Shown in pieces: positions 26,738 through 38,524 of a stretch of 64,000 bases of DNA. The DNA comes from Paracoccus denitrificans (GTDB lineage: Bacteria > Pseudomonadota > Alphaproteobacteria > Rhodobacterales > Rhodobacteraceae). The notes beneath the pieces were generated by a model that had not been told where the DNA came from, did no database searches, and saw only the letters and a program-made list of their open reading frames with translations. Position numbers and translations under genes: made by a program. How positions within the stretch are numbered: the stretch's first letter is position 1; each line of letters opens with the position of its first letter. The stretch spans positions 62,001 to 126,000 of the forward strand of contig NZ_FNEA01000002.1 in NCBI RefSeq assembly GCF_900100045.1. Direction: 5' to 3'.

Positions 26738-29050
26738 TCAGTTCTTTCGCAGCGCGTTCAGCAGCGCCGCGCCCAATGCGCCGGGCTGCTCCTTTCCAGC
26801 GGGTGCGGCGGATTTCGGGCCGCGTGCCGGCTGGGCCTTGGGGCCGCGCTCTTTCTGCGCGTCGCGGGCCGAGGCGCCGCCGTCCTTGCGCATGGTCAGG
26901 CCGATGCGCTTGCGCGCCACGTCCACCTCGGTCACCCGCACCTTGACCACGTCGCCGACCTTCACCACCTCGTTCGGGTCCTTGACGAAACGGTCGGCAA
27001 GCTGGCTGATATGCACCAGCCCGTCCTGATGCACGCCGATATCGACGAAGGCGCCGAAGGCCGCGACATTCGTCACCGTGCCCTCCAGCGCCATGCCGGG
27101 ACGCAGATCGCCGATCGCTTCGACCCCCTCGGCGAAGCTTGCCGTGACGAAGCTCGGGCGCGGGTCGCGGCCGGGCTTTTCCAGTTCGGACAGGATGTCG
27201 CGGATGGTGGGCAGGCCGAAATGCTCATCGACGAAGGCTTCCGCGCGGATGCCCTTCAGCGCCGCGCCGTCGCCCATGATCTGGCGGATGTCGCGGCCGC
27301 AGGCGGCGACGATCCTGCGCGCGACGCCGTAAGCCTCGGGGTGGACCGAGGAGGCGTCCAGCGGCTCCTTGCCATCGCGGATGCGCAGGAAGCCCGCGCA
27401 TTGCTCGAAGGCGCGCGGGCCGAGGCCGCCGACCTTCTTCAGCGCAGCGCGCGACGGGAAGGCGCCGTTCTCGTCGCGCCAGGCAACGATGTTCTGCGCC
27501 AGCGACGGACCCAGCCCCGCGACATGCGCCAGCAAGGGCGCCGAGGCGGTGTTCAGGTCCACCCCCACCGCGTTCACCGCGTCCTCGACCACCGCCTCCA
27601 GCGTCCTGGCCAGTTGGCGCTGGTCCACGTCGTGCTGGTATTGGCCGACGCCGATCGATTCGGGCGGCACCTTGACCAGTTCGGCCAGCGGGTCCTGCAG
27701 GCGCCGGGCGATGGAGACCGCGCCGCGCAAGGACACGTCGAGGCCGGGAAACTCCTTGGCCGCCAGTTCCGAGGCGGAATAGACCGAGGCGCCGGCCTCG
27801 CTGACGATTACTTTCACGGGCTGCTTCACGCCTTCGGGCAGGCGCTTGAGCACCTCGGCCACGAAGCGCTCGGTCTCGCGGCTGGCGGTGCCGTTGCCGA
27901 TGGCGATCAGCTCGATCCCGTGCTTGACGATGGCGGCGGCCAGCGCGGCCTCGGCCCCGCGCAGGTCGGATCTCGGCGGAAAGGGATACAGCGTCGCCGT
28001 CTCGACCAGCTTGCCGGTGCCGTCCACCGCCGCCAGCTTGACCCCGGTGCGGATGCCGGGGTCCAGCCCGATGGTCGGGCGCGGGCCGGCGGGCGAGGCC
28101 AGCAGCAGATCCTTGAGATTGCGGGCGAAAACCCGGATCGCCTCGGCATGGGCGCGCGCGCGCAGCTCGGTCAGCAGGTCGATATACATGGTGTTCGACA
28201 GCCGCACCCGCCAGCACCAGCCCGCCACCTTGCGCAGCCAGCGGTCGCCCGGCTGATCGCCCAGCCGTCCCAGCGCCGAGGCGACGATGCCCTCGGCCCG
28301 CGCCGCGCCGGTTTCCGGCTCGGGCGCGATCTCGATGGTCAGCACCTCTTCCTTGGCGCCGCGCAGGATCGCCAGCGCGCGATGCGCCGGGATGCTCGCC
28401 CATTTCTCGGACTGGTCGAAATAGTCGCTGAACTTGGCGCCGACCTGCTCCTTGCCCGGCACCACCTTGGCCGAGATGATCGCCTCGGCCTGCATGAATT
28501 CGCGCAGCCGGCCCAGCAGCGCCGCATTCTCGGACAGTTCCTCGACCAGGATGTCGCGCGCGCCGTCCAGCGCCGATTTCACGTCCGGCACCGCCTCGGC
28601 CAGATAGCCCGCCGCCAGCGCCTCGGGTTCGGCGGCACGGTTTTCCTGGATGGCACGCAACAGCGGCTCCAGCCCGTTTTCCCGGGCGATCATCGCCTTG
28701 GTGCGGCGCTTGGGCTTGAAGGGCAGGTAGATGTCCTCGAGCGTGGCCTTGGTCCCGGCCCCGGCGATGGCGCGGGCCAGTTCGTCGGTCAGCTTGCCCT
28801 GCCCCTTGATCGATTCGAGGATCGAGACCCGCCGCGCCTCGAGTTCGCGCAGATAGGCCAGCCGTTCCGACAGCGTGCGCAGCTGCGTGTCGTCCAGCCC
28901 GCCCGTCACCTCCTTGCGATAGCGCGCGACGAAGGGCACGGTCGCACCCCCGTCCAGCAAGGCCGAGGCCGCAGCGACCTGGGTGGGGCTGGCGCTGATC
29001 TCGGCGGCGATGGTGCGGGCAATGCGGTCGGTTGCGTCCACGGGCGGCAT
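26738..29050 (-). CDS. tex: Tex transcription accessory protein
   Basis: A 770-residue nucleic-acid-binding protein. In order: N-terminal helical Tex domain (ALLDGGATVPFVARYRKEVTGG), a YqgF/RNase H-like domain (IGLDPGIRTGVKLAAVD, ELIAIGNGTASRETE), helix-hairpin-helix repeats (ASAPLLAHVAGLGPSLAQNI, KKVGGLGPRAFEQ), and a C-terminal S1 domain (EGTVTNVAAFGAFVDIGVHQ). A short charged tail with GPKAQPARGPKSAAP follows. The ATG at 29050 touches an AGAGG site, so a GTG three codons later is also possible. It runs towards pdxY with 66 bases between the stops. Confidence 0.93.
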   Translation of the reverse strand: MPPVDATDRIARTIAAEISASPTQVAAASALLDGGATVPFVARYRKEVTGGLDDTQLRTLSERLAYLRELEARRVSILESIKGQGKLTDELARAIAGAGTKATLEDIYLPFKPKRRTKAMIARENGLEPLLRAIQENRAAEPEALAAGYLAEAVPDVKSALDGARDILVEELSENAALLGRLREFMQAEAIISAKVVPGKEQVGAKFSDYFDQSEKWASIPAHRALAILRGAKEEVLTIEIAPEPETGAARAEGIVASALGRLGDQPGDRWLRKVAGWCWRVRLSNTMYIDLLTELRARAHAEAIRVFARNLKDLLLASPAGPRPTIGLDPGIRTGVKLAAVDGTGKLVETATLYPFPPRSDLRGAEAALAAAIVKHGIELIAIGNGTASRETERFVAEVLKRLPEGVKQPVKVIVSEAGASVYSASELAAKEFPGLDVSLRGAVSIARRLQDPLAELVKVPPESIGVGQYQHDVDQRQLARTLEAVVEDAVNAVGVDLNTASAPLLAHVAGLGPSLAQNIVAWRDENGAFPSRAALKKVGGLGPRAFEQCAGFLRIRDGKEPLDASSVHPEAYGVARRIVAACGRDIRQIMGDGAALKGIRAEAFVDEHFGLPTIRDILSELEKPGRDPRPSFVTASFAEGVEAIGDLRPGMALEGTVTNVAAFGAFVDIGVHQDGLVHISQLADRFVKDPNEVVKVGDVVKVRVTEVDVARKRIGLTMRKDGGASARDAQKERGPKAQPARGPKSAAPAGKEQPGALGAALLNALRKN

Positions 29051-29123
29051 CCTCTGCTGACTGGAGCGCCGTCATAGCCAAAACCAGCCGGCGATCCAAG
29101 CATTCCGATGCCTGCGGGCCCGC

Positions 29124-29603
29124 TCAGGACAGCCGCATCGCGCCGCGCATCCGCCGTTCGAATTCCGGCGCCAGGCGCGGCATGCGCATGTCGCCCTTGG
29201 TCGTCTCCATCGCGCACCAAAGGTTGGCGATGGCCGTCCAGTTCAGGCCAAGAGGGGCATCGCCCGTCTCGGCCAGTTGCAGCCGCCCTGCCAGGCGGCA
29301 AAAGGCCACGCCCTTCAGCAGGGCGTTGGCATGGAGCAGCACCTCATCGACAAGCTCGGCGTCGAACTGCGCCTCGGCCATGGCCAGGAACCCCGAGGGA
29401 TCGCCTTCCACGAAGAGGTTCTGCGCCTCGATCAGGTAGCTTTCACAGATCGAAAAGCCCTGCTCGCACCAGTCGGCCACCGAGCCCGAAAAGCCCTGTC
29501 CGCCGACCCCGATCCCCGAGACCTGCAGAAAGGTCAGGCTGCCATTGTCGCCATGGGGATAATGCATGCCCGTAGCATGCGTGGCCTTGCCATTCACCAA
29601 CAT
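29124..29603 (-). CDS. Unrecognised protein of 159 residues
   Basis: Not recognised with confidence. There is no signal peptide or membrane segment. The middle is helical and acidic (LIEAQNLFVEGDPSGFLAMA, FDAELVDEVLLHANALLKG), faintly like a phasin, but this is not firm. The N-terminal part is glycine-rich (VSGIGVGGQGFSGS). The ATG at 29603 has GGTGAG just upstream. It lies alone between tex and an A/T-richer non-coding stretch leading to tRNA-Leu. Confidence 0.6.
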   Translation of the reverse strand: MLVNGKATHATGMHYPHGDNGSLTFLQVSGIGVGGQGFSGSVADWCEQGFSICESYLIEAQNLFVEGDPSGFLAMAEAQFDAELVDEVLLHANALLKGVAFCRLAGRLQLAETGDAPLGLNWTAIANLWCAMETTKGDMRMPRLAPEFERRMRGAMRLS

Positions 29604-32269
<2,666 letters not shown>

Positions 32270-32303
32270 TCCCGCCCACCCGCACCATGAACCAATGACC
32301 CAT

Positions 32304-32323
32304 GCCCGGCGGCGGCGCCGGGC
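32304..32323 (+). other. Hairpin between glnB and glnA
   Basis: GCCCGGCG and CGCCGGGC pair perfectly over eight bases with a four-base loop (GCGG). It lies about eight bases ahead of the glnA ribosome binding site and has no T-tract. It may mark an mRNA processing or stability point between the two cistrons. Confidence 0.4.
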
Positions 32324-32346
32324 AGACTGATGGAGGAAGGATCCCA

Positions 32347-33753
32347 ATGACAGTCAAGGACGTTCTGGATCTGATGAAGGCCGAGGAAGTCGAATATGTC
32401 GACGTCCGCTTCACCGATCCCAAGGGCAAGCTGCAGCATGTGACGCTGGTCGCCGATCTGGTGGACGAGGACTTCTTCGAGGAAGGCTTCATGTTCGACG
32501 GCTCCTCGATCGCCGGCTGGAAATCCATCGACCAGTCCGACATGAAGCTGATGCCGGACGCATCCTCGGCCTATATCGACCCGTTCTATGCCGAAAAGAC
32601 GCTTTGCGTGCATTGCAACGTGGTCGAGCCCGACACCGGCGAGCCCTATGCCCGCGACCCGCGCGGCACCGCGCTGAAGGCCGAGGCCTATCTGAAATCC
32701 TCGGGCATCGGCGACATCTCCTATTTCGGCCCCGAGGCGGAGTTCTTCCTTTTCGACGACGTCCGCTATTCGGTGACGCCGCAGAAGGTCGGCTTCGAGA
32801 TCGACTCGGTCGATGCCGCCTGGAACACCGACACCGTCTACGAGGACGGCAACCTCGCCCATCGCGCGGCCCACAAGGGCGGCTATTTCCCGGTGAACCC
32901 GGTCGATGCGGCCCAGGACATCCGCGGCGAGATGCTCTCGACCATGAAGCGCATGGGGATCAAGGTCGACAAGCACCACCACGAGGTCGCCACCGCCCAG
33001 CACGAGCTTGGCATGATCTTCGGCGGGCTGGTCGAGCAGGCCGACAACATCCAGAAATACAAATACGTCATCCACAACGTCGCCGCCGCCTATGGCAAGA
33101 CCGCGACCTTCATGCCGAAGCCGATGAAGGGCGACAACGGCTCGGGGATGCATGTGAACATGTCGATCTGGAAGGACGGCAAGCCGCTGTTCGCCGGCGA
33201 CAAATATGCCGACCTGTCGCAAGAGGCGCTGTGGTTCATCGGCGGCATCCTCAAGCACGCCAAGGCGCTCAATGCGCTGACCAACCCGGCGACCAACAGC
33301 TACAAGCGCCTGATCCCCGGCTTCGAGGCCCCGGTGCTGCGCGCCTATTCGGCCCGCAACCGCTCGGGCTGCGTGCGGATCCCGTGGACCGAGTCGCCGA
33401 AGGCCAAGCGCGTCGAGGCCCGTTTCCCCGATCCGGCCGCGAACCCCTACCTGGCCTTTGCCGCGCTGCTGATGGCGGGCCTCGACGGCATCAAGAACAA
33501 GATCGACCCGGGCCCGGCCTCGGACAAGGACCTCTACGACCTGCCGCCCGAGGAACTGGCCGAGATCCCGACCGTCTGCGGCTCGCTGCGCGAGGCGCTG
33601 GAGGAGCTGGAGAAGGACATGGACTTCCTGCTGGCCGGCGACGTCTTCACCCGCGACCAGCTGGAAGGCTACATCAAGCTGAAATGGGAAGAGGTCTATG
33701 CCTACGAGCATACCCCGCACCCCATCGAGTACGCGATGTATTACAGCTGCTGA
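32347..33753 (+). CDS. glnA: Glutamine synthetase type I
   Basis: The 468-residue enzyme makes glutamine from glutamate and ammonium, and takes up the ammonium produced by the nas pathway. Signatures: [16 protein letters not shown] in the beta-grasp part, the ATP-binding region [30 protein letters not shown], and [10 protein letters not shown]. The adenylylation tyrosine Y397 is present in [10 protein letters not shown]. The start has GGAGGAAGG upstream. It is the second gene of the glnB-glnA operon, and a strong terminator follows. Confidence 0.97.
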   Translation: MTVKDVLDLMKAEEVEYVDVRFTDPKGKLQHVTLVADLVDEDFFEEGFMFDGSSIAGWKSIDQSDMKLMPDASSAYIDPFYAEKTLCVHCNVVEPDTGEPYARDPRGTALKAEAYLKSSGIGDISYFGPEAEFFLFDDVRYSVTPQKVGFEIDSVDAAWNTDTVYEDGNLAHRAAHKGGYFPVNPVDAAQDIRGEMLSTMKRMGIKVDKHHHEVATAQHELGMIFGGLVEQADNIQKYKYVIHNVAAAYGKTATFMPKPMKGDNGSGMHVNMSIWKDGKPLFAGDKYADLSQEALWFIGGILKHAKALNALTNPATNSYKRLIPGFEAPVLRAYSARNRSGCVRIPWTESPKAKRVEARFPDPAANPYLAFAALLMAGLDGIKNKIDPGPASDKDLYDLPPEELAEIPTVCGSLREALEELEKDMDFLLAGDVFTRDQLEGYIKLKWEEVYAYEHTPHPIEYAMYYSC

Positions 33754-33775
33754 TCCACGGCAGGGACAGTGACAC

Positions 33776-33808
33776 GGGAAAGCCGCCCCACGGGGCGGCT
33801 TTCCCTTT
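33776..33808 (+). terminator. Rho-independent terminator of glnBA
   Basis: GGGAAAGCCGCCCC and GGGGCGGCTTTCCC form a perfect 14-base stem with a two-base loop, followed by TTT. It begins 22 bases after the glnA stop. A stem this long with T residues in its 3' arm is a typical strong terminator. Confidence 0.85.
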
Positions 33809-33959
33809 GGGCGGGGCCTTTCGGCGCGAAGGGGGCCTTCCCTCGCGATCCGCCTGCCGGATGCCGCGCCCGGCAAGGGCCTCTGCCCCGCGATGATGCC
33901 GGCGCGGTTGCGGGACGTGAGGCAAGCGACTAGAACCCCCGCAAACACAGGAGCCCCCG

Positions 33960-35276
33960 ATGATCCCGCGCTATGCCCGCCCCGAAATGACCGCCATCTG
34001 GTCGCCCGAGACCAGGTTCCGGATCTGGTATGAGATCGAGGCCCATGCCTGCGACGCCCAGGCCGACCTGGGCGTGATCCCGCGCGAGAACGCCGAAGCG
34101 GTCTGGAAGGCCAGGGACGTCGAGTTCGACGTCGCCCGCATCGACGAGATCGAGGCCGTGACCAAGCACGACGTCATCGCCTTCCTGACCCATCTGGCCG
34201 AGCATATCGGCGCCGAAGAGGCGCGCTTCGTCCATCAGGGCATGACCAGCTCGGACGTGCTGGACACCACGCTGAACGTCCAGCTGGTGCGGGCCGCCGA
34301 CATCCTGCTGGCCGACATGGACAAGGTGCTGGCCGCGCTGAAGAAACGCGCCTACGAGCACAAGAACACCGTCCGCATCGGCCGCAGCCACGGCATCCAT
34401 GCCGAGCCGACCACCATGGGCCTGACCTTCGCCCGCTTCTACGCCGAGATGGCGCGCGGCCGCGAACGGCTGGAACGCGCCCGCGACGAGGTCGCGACCG
34501 GCGCCATCTCGGGCGCGGTCGGCACCTTCGCCAATATCGACCCCCGCGTCGAGGAACATGTCTGCGCGAAGATGGGCCTCTCCCCCGAACCGATCAGCAC
34601 CCAGGTCATCCCGCGCGACCGCCACGCGATGTTCTTTGCCACGCTGGGCGTCATCGCCAGCTCGATCGAGAACATCGCCATCGAGATCCGCCACATGCAG
34701 CGCACCGAAGTGCTGGAGGCCGAGGAATATTTCAGCCCCGGCCAGAAGGGCAGCTCGGCCATGCCCCACAAGCGCAACCCGGTGCTGACCGAGAACCTGA
34801 CCGGCCTCGCCCGCCTGGTGCGCATGGCGGTGGTCCCGGCGATGGAGAACGTGGCGCTGTGGCATGAACGCGACATCAGCCATTCCTCGGTCGAACGCGG
34901 CATCGCGCCGGACGCGACGATCACCCTGGACTTCGCCCTGAACCGCCTGGCGGGCGTGATCGAAAAGCTGGTGGTCTACCCCGAGAACATGCTGAAGAAC
35001 ATGAACAAGTTCAAGGGCCTGGTCATGTCCCAGCGCGTGCTTCTGGCCCTGACCCAGGCCGGCGTCAGCCGCGAGGACGCCTATCGCCTGGTGCAGCGCA
35101 ACGCCATGAAGGTCTGGGAACAGGGCGCCGACTTCAAGACCGAGCTGCTGGCCGATGCCGAGGTGACGGCCGCGCTTTCGCCCGCCGAGATCGAGGAGAA
35201 ATTCGACCTGGGCTATCACACCAAGCATGTGGACACGATTTTCGCCCGGGTCTTCGGCGAAAACGGCGCGCATTAA
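33960..35276 (+). CDS. purB: Adenylosuccinate lyase
   Basis: A 438-residue lyase acting twice in purine synthesis (SAICAR to AICAR, and adenylosuccinate to AMP). The superfamily signature SSAMPHKRNPVLTENLTG is intact. Other conserved parts are MTSSDVLDTTLNVQL and GRSHGIHAEPTTMGL. It begins MIPRYARPEMTAIWSPE, as in the shorter bacterial form, after a CAGGAG site. The stretch between glnA and this gene (about 200 bases) shows only the glnA terminator. Confidence 0.96.
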   Translation: MIPRYARPEMTAIWSPETRFRIWYEIEAHACDAQADLGVIPRENAEAVWKARDVEFDVARIDEIEAVTKHDVIAFLTHLAEHIGAEEARFVHQGMTSSDVLDTTLNVQLVRAADILLADMDKVLAALKKRAYEHKNTVRIGRSHGIHAEPTTMGLTFARFYAEMARGRERLERARDEVATGAISGAVGTFANIDPRVEEHVCAKMGLSPEPISTQVIPRDRHAMFFATLGVIASSIENIAIEIRHMQRTEVLEAEEYFSPGQKGSSAMPHKRNPVLTENLTGLARLVRMAVVPAMENVALWHERDISHSSVERGIAPDATITLDFALNRLAGVIEKLVVYPENMLKNMNKFKGLVMSQRVLLALTQAGVSREDAYRLVQRNAMKVWEQGADFKTELLADAEVTAALSPAEIEEKFDLGYHTKHVDTIFARVFGENGAH

Positions 35277-35300
35277 CCGCCTGTTCGCTTTTCCCTGCCA

Positions 35301-35335
35301 GATTGCCCCCGGAAAGTTGGGAATCGGGGGCAATC
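35301..35335 (+). promoter_or_regulatory. Hairpin abutting the start codon of the FliG-like gene
   Basis: GATTGCCCCCG (35301-35311) pairs perfectly with CGGGGGCAATC (35325-35335) over eleven bases, with a 13-base loop. The 3' arm ends one base before the ATG at 35337 and contains the only G-rich stretch that could serve as a ribosome binding site. It could block translation or end the purB transcript; no T-tract follows. Confidence 0.5.
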
Positions 35336-35336
35336 C

Positions 35337-36392
35337 ATGGGTGTTCCGGCGCTCGGGGCGACGGCGGGGCTCAGTCCGCGGCAGAAGGCGGCGGTGATCG
35401 TGCGGCTGGTGCTGGCCGAGGGCGGGGACATCGACCTGGCCCGGCTGCCGCCGGAATTGCAGACCGAACTGGCGCAGGAAATGGCGCTGATGGGCGTCGT
35501 CGACCGCGAGACGCGCAATGCCATCGTCTCCGAGTTCTGCGACCGGCTGGAGGCGATCAGCCTGTCCTTTCCGGGCGATATCGACGGCACGCTGAACCTG
35601 CTCGACGGCCACCTTTCCCCCGACACCACCGACGAGTTGCGGCGCCTGGCGGCGCTGAACGGCGCCGGCGATCCGTGGGACAGCATCGCGGCCATGGCGC
35701 CGGGCCTGCTGGCCGAGCTGGCCAGGACCGAAGCGATCGAGATCGCGGCGGTGATGTTCTCGAAACTGCCGGTGCCGCGCGCGGCCGAGGTGTTCGGCCT
35801 GCTCGAAAAGGAACGCGCCCGCCAGATCGCCTATGCGATGTCGCTGACGGGCGGCATCGGAACCGAGGCGCTGCGGCGCATCGGCAGGGCATTGATCCAG
35901 GCGGCCGCCGCCGTTCCGCAACCGCCGCTGGAGGGCAAGGCGGGTGAAAAGGTCGGTGCGATCCTGAACTTCTCGCCCTCCGGCATGCGCGACAGCGTGC
36001 TGGCCGGGCTGGACGACGACGATGCCGTCTTCGCGGGCGAGGTGCGCAAGACCATCTTCACCTGGGCGCATATCCCCCGCCGCATCGACGCGCGCGACAT
36101 CCCCCGCATCATGCGCGAGGTGGACAACCCCGTGCTGCTCAAGGCGCTGGCCGGCGCCCGCGGCCCGTCGCGCGAAACCGTGGACTTCCTGCTGGGCGGC
36201 ATCTCGCCCCGCCTGGCCGAATCGATGCGCGAAGAGATGGAGGGACTGGGCAAGGTCTCGACCCGGGACGCCGAAGAGGCCATGGACCAGGTGGTGATCA
36301 CCATCCGCCGCATGGAAGCGGCGGGCGACCTGTTCCTTATCGCGCAGGAACCCGAGGAAGAGGAGGCGGAAACGGAAAGCCCGACCGGCTGA
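35337..36392 (+). CDS. fliG: FliG-like protein (flagellar motor switch family), isolated gene
   Basis: A 351-residue protein with FliG layout: N-terminal helical part (SPRQKAAVIVRLVLAEGGDI), a middle part with VMFSKLPVPRAAEVFGLLEK, and a C-terminal motor-interacting part (VRKTIFTWAHIPRRIDARDI, IMREVDNPVLLKALAGARG, AEEAMDQVVITIRRMEAAGD). The charged torque-helix pattern is recognisable (REVDN and LLKALAG), although later positions differ from E. coli. The tail is very acidic (EPEEEEAE). In a flagellum FliG forms the switch ring with FliM, FliN and MotA, but no flagellar gene is nearby; neighbours are purB and gap. Its role here is uncertain. Confidence 0.75.
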   Translation: MGVPALGATAGLSPRQKAAVIVRLVLAEGGDIDLARLPPELQTELAQEMALMGVVDRETRNAIVSEFCDRLEAISLSFPGDIDGTLNLLDGHLSPDTTDELRRLAALNGAGDPWDSIAAMAPGLLAELARTEAIEIAAVMFSKLPVPRAAEVFGLLEKERARQIAYAMSLTGGIGTEALRRIGRALIQAAAAVPQPPLEGKAGEKVGAILNFSPSGMRDSVLAGLDDDDAVFAGEVRKTIFTWAHIPRRIDARDIPRIMREVDNPVLLKALAGARGPSRETVDFLLGGISPRLAESMREEMEGLGKVSTRDAEEAMDQVVITIRRMEAAGDLFLIAQEPEEEEAETESPTG

Positions 36393-36612
36393 TCCGGCGG
36401 GTCGGGCAACCGGCTCCCCCCGGCCCGCCCCCCGAACCCGGCAACGCAGGACCGGAACGGATGTGCGGCAAAGACGCCGCAGCAGGACGGCGCATGGCAA
36501 CCTCGTGCAAGGCGGGGAAAGGCGCAATGCCTTGCCCGGACCCGGGCTCTGCCCTAGCAAGGGGCGGAACGGCGCATCGCGACGCAAGCAAGGCAGCCCC
36601 GGGACGGACGGT

Positions 36613-36756
36613 ATGACAAATCAGATCGCGCTCACGCTAGGCCTTTTCATCCTGGGACTGTTCGCGGCGGATGCCCTGTTGCTGCATTGGGGCCTGCCGG
36701 TGTTTCTGGGCAAGCAGTTCGCCAGCCTGATCGAGTTTCTCAGCTTCTGGCGCTGA
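36613..36756 (+). CDS. Small single-span membrane protein upstream of gap
   Basis: 47 residues: [20 protein letters not shown], one membrane segment, then a short amphipathic tail ending EFLSFWR. Very similar small proteins, as I recall, precede gap in other Rhodobacterales and often carry misleading names. It starts at an ATG after GGACGG; the longer in-frame extension to 36463 is not supported. It lies 232 bases before gap, on the same strand. The function is unknown. Confidence 0.65.
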   Translation: MTNQIALTLGLFILGLFAADALLLHWGLPVFLGKQFASLIEFLSFWR

Positions 36757-36988
36757 CCCCACTGCCTGCGCGATTCGCCCGCATCCGGCACCCATCGCAG
36801 CGAATTATGCCCCGGCCCGGGCCCTGCACCGTCGCCCGGATGGCCCACCCGCGTCGATATGCCGCAATTGCACCGCTAACATCGGTCTTTTGGCCGAGTT
36901 TCCGCCCCAAGGGGTTTCAGGCATTTGCATTCCCCCGGCGATGCGGGCTATTTGCAGCGCGGAACATCATCAGCGGCGGAGGAAACCT

Positions 36989-37990
36989 ATGGCTGTAAAG
37001 GTAGCGATCAACGGCTTTGGCCGGATCGGTCGGAACGTGCTGCGCGCGATCATCGAATCGGGACGCAATGATATCGAGGTCGTGGCGATCAACGACCTCG
37101 GCCCGGTCGAGACCAATGCGCATCTGCTGCGCTACGATTCGGTCCACGGCCGCTTCCCCGCCGAGGTCAAGGTGACCGACGACTCGATCGATGTCGGCCG
37201 CGGCCCGATCAAGGTCACCGCGATCCGCAACCCGGCCGAACTGCCCTGGGGCGACATCGACGTGATCATGGAATGCACCGGCATCTTCGCCTCCAAGGAA
37301 AAGGTGCAGCCGCACCTGTCGACCGGAGCCAAGCGCGTGCTGATCTCGGCCCCCGGCGACAATGCCGACAAGACCATCGTCTATGGCGTGAACCACGACA
37401 CGCTGACCAAGGACGACATCGTCGTCTCGAACGCCAGCTGCACCACCAATTGCCTGTCGCCCGTCGCCAAGGTGCTCAACGACAGCATCGGCATCGCCCG
37501 CGGCTTCATGACCACGATCCACAGCTATACCGGCGACCAGCCGACGCTGGACACCATGCACAAGGATCTGTATCGCGCCCGCGCCGCGGCGCTATCGATG
37601 ATCCCGACCTCGACCGGCGCGGCCAAGGCCGTGGGCCTGGTGCTGCCGGAGCTCAAGGGCAGGCTGGACGGCGTCGCGATCCGCGTGCCGACCCCGAACG
37701 TCTCGGTCGTGGACCTGGTCTTCGAAGCCGCCCGCGACACCTCGGTCGAAGAGATCAACGAAGCGATCCGCACCGCCGCCAACGGTTCGCTGAAGGGCAT
37801 CCTAGGCTATACCGACGAGCCGCTGGTTTCCTCGGACTTCAACCACGATTCGCACAGCTCGGTCTTCCACATGGACCAGACCAAGGTGATGGAGGGCCGG
37901 CTTTGCCGCATCCTGACCTGGTATGACAACGAGTGGGGCTTCTCGAACCGCATGTCCGACACCGCGGTCGCCATGGGCAAGCTGATCTGA
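36989..37990 (+). CDS. gap: Glyceraldehyde-3-phosphate dehydrogenase
   Basis: The 333-residue glycolytic/gluconeogenic enzyme. It has the NAD Rossmann motif [17 protein letters not shown], the catalytic cysteine in [16 protein letters not shown], and the C-terminal [12 protein letters not shown]. The ATG at 36989 follows GGAGGAAACCT, so the upstream frame extension (to 36890) is not used. A strong terminator follows. A single gap with no linked pgk or tkt shows that it is not part of a Calvin-cycle cluster here. Confidence 0.96.
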   Translation: MAVKVAINGFGRIGRNVLRAIIESGRNDIEVVAINDLGPVETNAHLLRYDSVHGRFPAEVKVTDDSIDVGRGPIKVTAIRNPAELPWGDIDVIMECTGIFASKEKVQPHLSTGAKRVLISAPGDNADKTIVYGVNHDTLTKDDIVVSNASCTTNCLSPVAKVLNDSIGIARGFMTTIHSYTGDQPTLDTMHKDLYRARAAALSMIPTSTGAAKAVGLVLPELKGRLDGVAIRVPTPNVSVVDLVFEAARDTSVEEINEAIRTAANGSLKGILGYTDEPLVSSDFNHDSHSSVFHMDQTKVMEGRLCRILTWYDNEWGFSNRMSDTAVAMGKLI

Positions 37991-38016
37991 GCCCCGTGAC
38001 TCGGACGTGAAAAGCG

Positions 38017-38048
38017 AAACGCGCCCCCGGTAAACGGGGGCGCGTTTT
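38017..38048 (+). terminator. Rho-independent terminator of gap
   Basis: AAACGCGCCCCCG and CGGGGGCGCGTTT form a perfect 13-base stem with a five-base loop (GTAAA), followed by T. It begins 26 bases after the gap stop and may also serve the convergent small gene at 38080-38394, whose minus strand reads into the same structure. Confidence 0.8.
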
Positions 38049-38079
38049 CACATCCGGCCCAGGGCCGCGGCAGGCGCCT

Positions 38080-38394
38080 TCAGTCCTTGCCCGACAGGCG
38101 CCGCACGTTCGCGCGGGTGCGCCTGCGATAGGGCCGCAGCGCCGCCGCCATGACCCGATCGGCCCGCTCGCCCCGCCCGGCCGCGCGCAACGCGGCATGC
38201 AGCGCCTCGGAGGCGGCATCGGCCTTTTCGATCACCATGCGCTGCGGTTCGGCTGCGTCCTGTCGCAAAAGGCCCATCATGCCCGCCGTCCGCAAGGCAA
38301 TGACCATCTGCGATTCCCAGGCCATGCGCGCCATCTGCTGCCACAGCATCAGCGGCGCCTGCATGGCCGAGTAGTTCATCATTCCGAAACCCAT
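38080..38394 (-). CDS. Small alpha-helical protein of unknown function
   Basis: 104 residues starting [20 protein letters not shown]. The first half is rich in methionine and hydrophobic residues ([20 protein letters not shown]); the second half is helical and very basic ([20 protein letters not shown]). It resembles short Met-rich proteins I have seen near polyhydroxyalkanoate or hypothetical genes in Rhodobacterales, but no function can be assigned. The ATG at 38394 has AAAGGGAA about nine bases upstream; longer readings run into the pyrC promoter. Confidence 0.6.
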   Translation of the reverse strand: MGFGMMNYSAMQAPLMLWQQMARMAWESQMVIALRTAGMMGLLRQDAAEPQRMVIEKADAASEALHAALRAAGRGERADRVMAAALRPYRRRTRANVRRLSGKD

Positions 38395-38524
38395 CACACG
38401 AATTCCCTTTGCGCGAACAACAGGCGAGAGAGGCTGCGCCCATGGCGACGAAATGCCAAGAGGCCGGCTGGGACGGATCTTTGCCCTATGGCCTTGCTGC
38501 CGCACCCGGTATACAGGAAAAATC

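Noticed and set aside
36463..36612. N-terminal extension of the small membrane protein ahead of gap
   Set aside because: The extension is basic and low in pattern, while the ATG at 36613 gives a typical short membrane protein.
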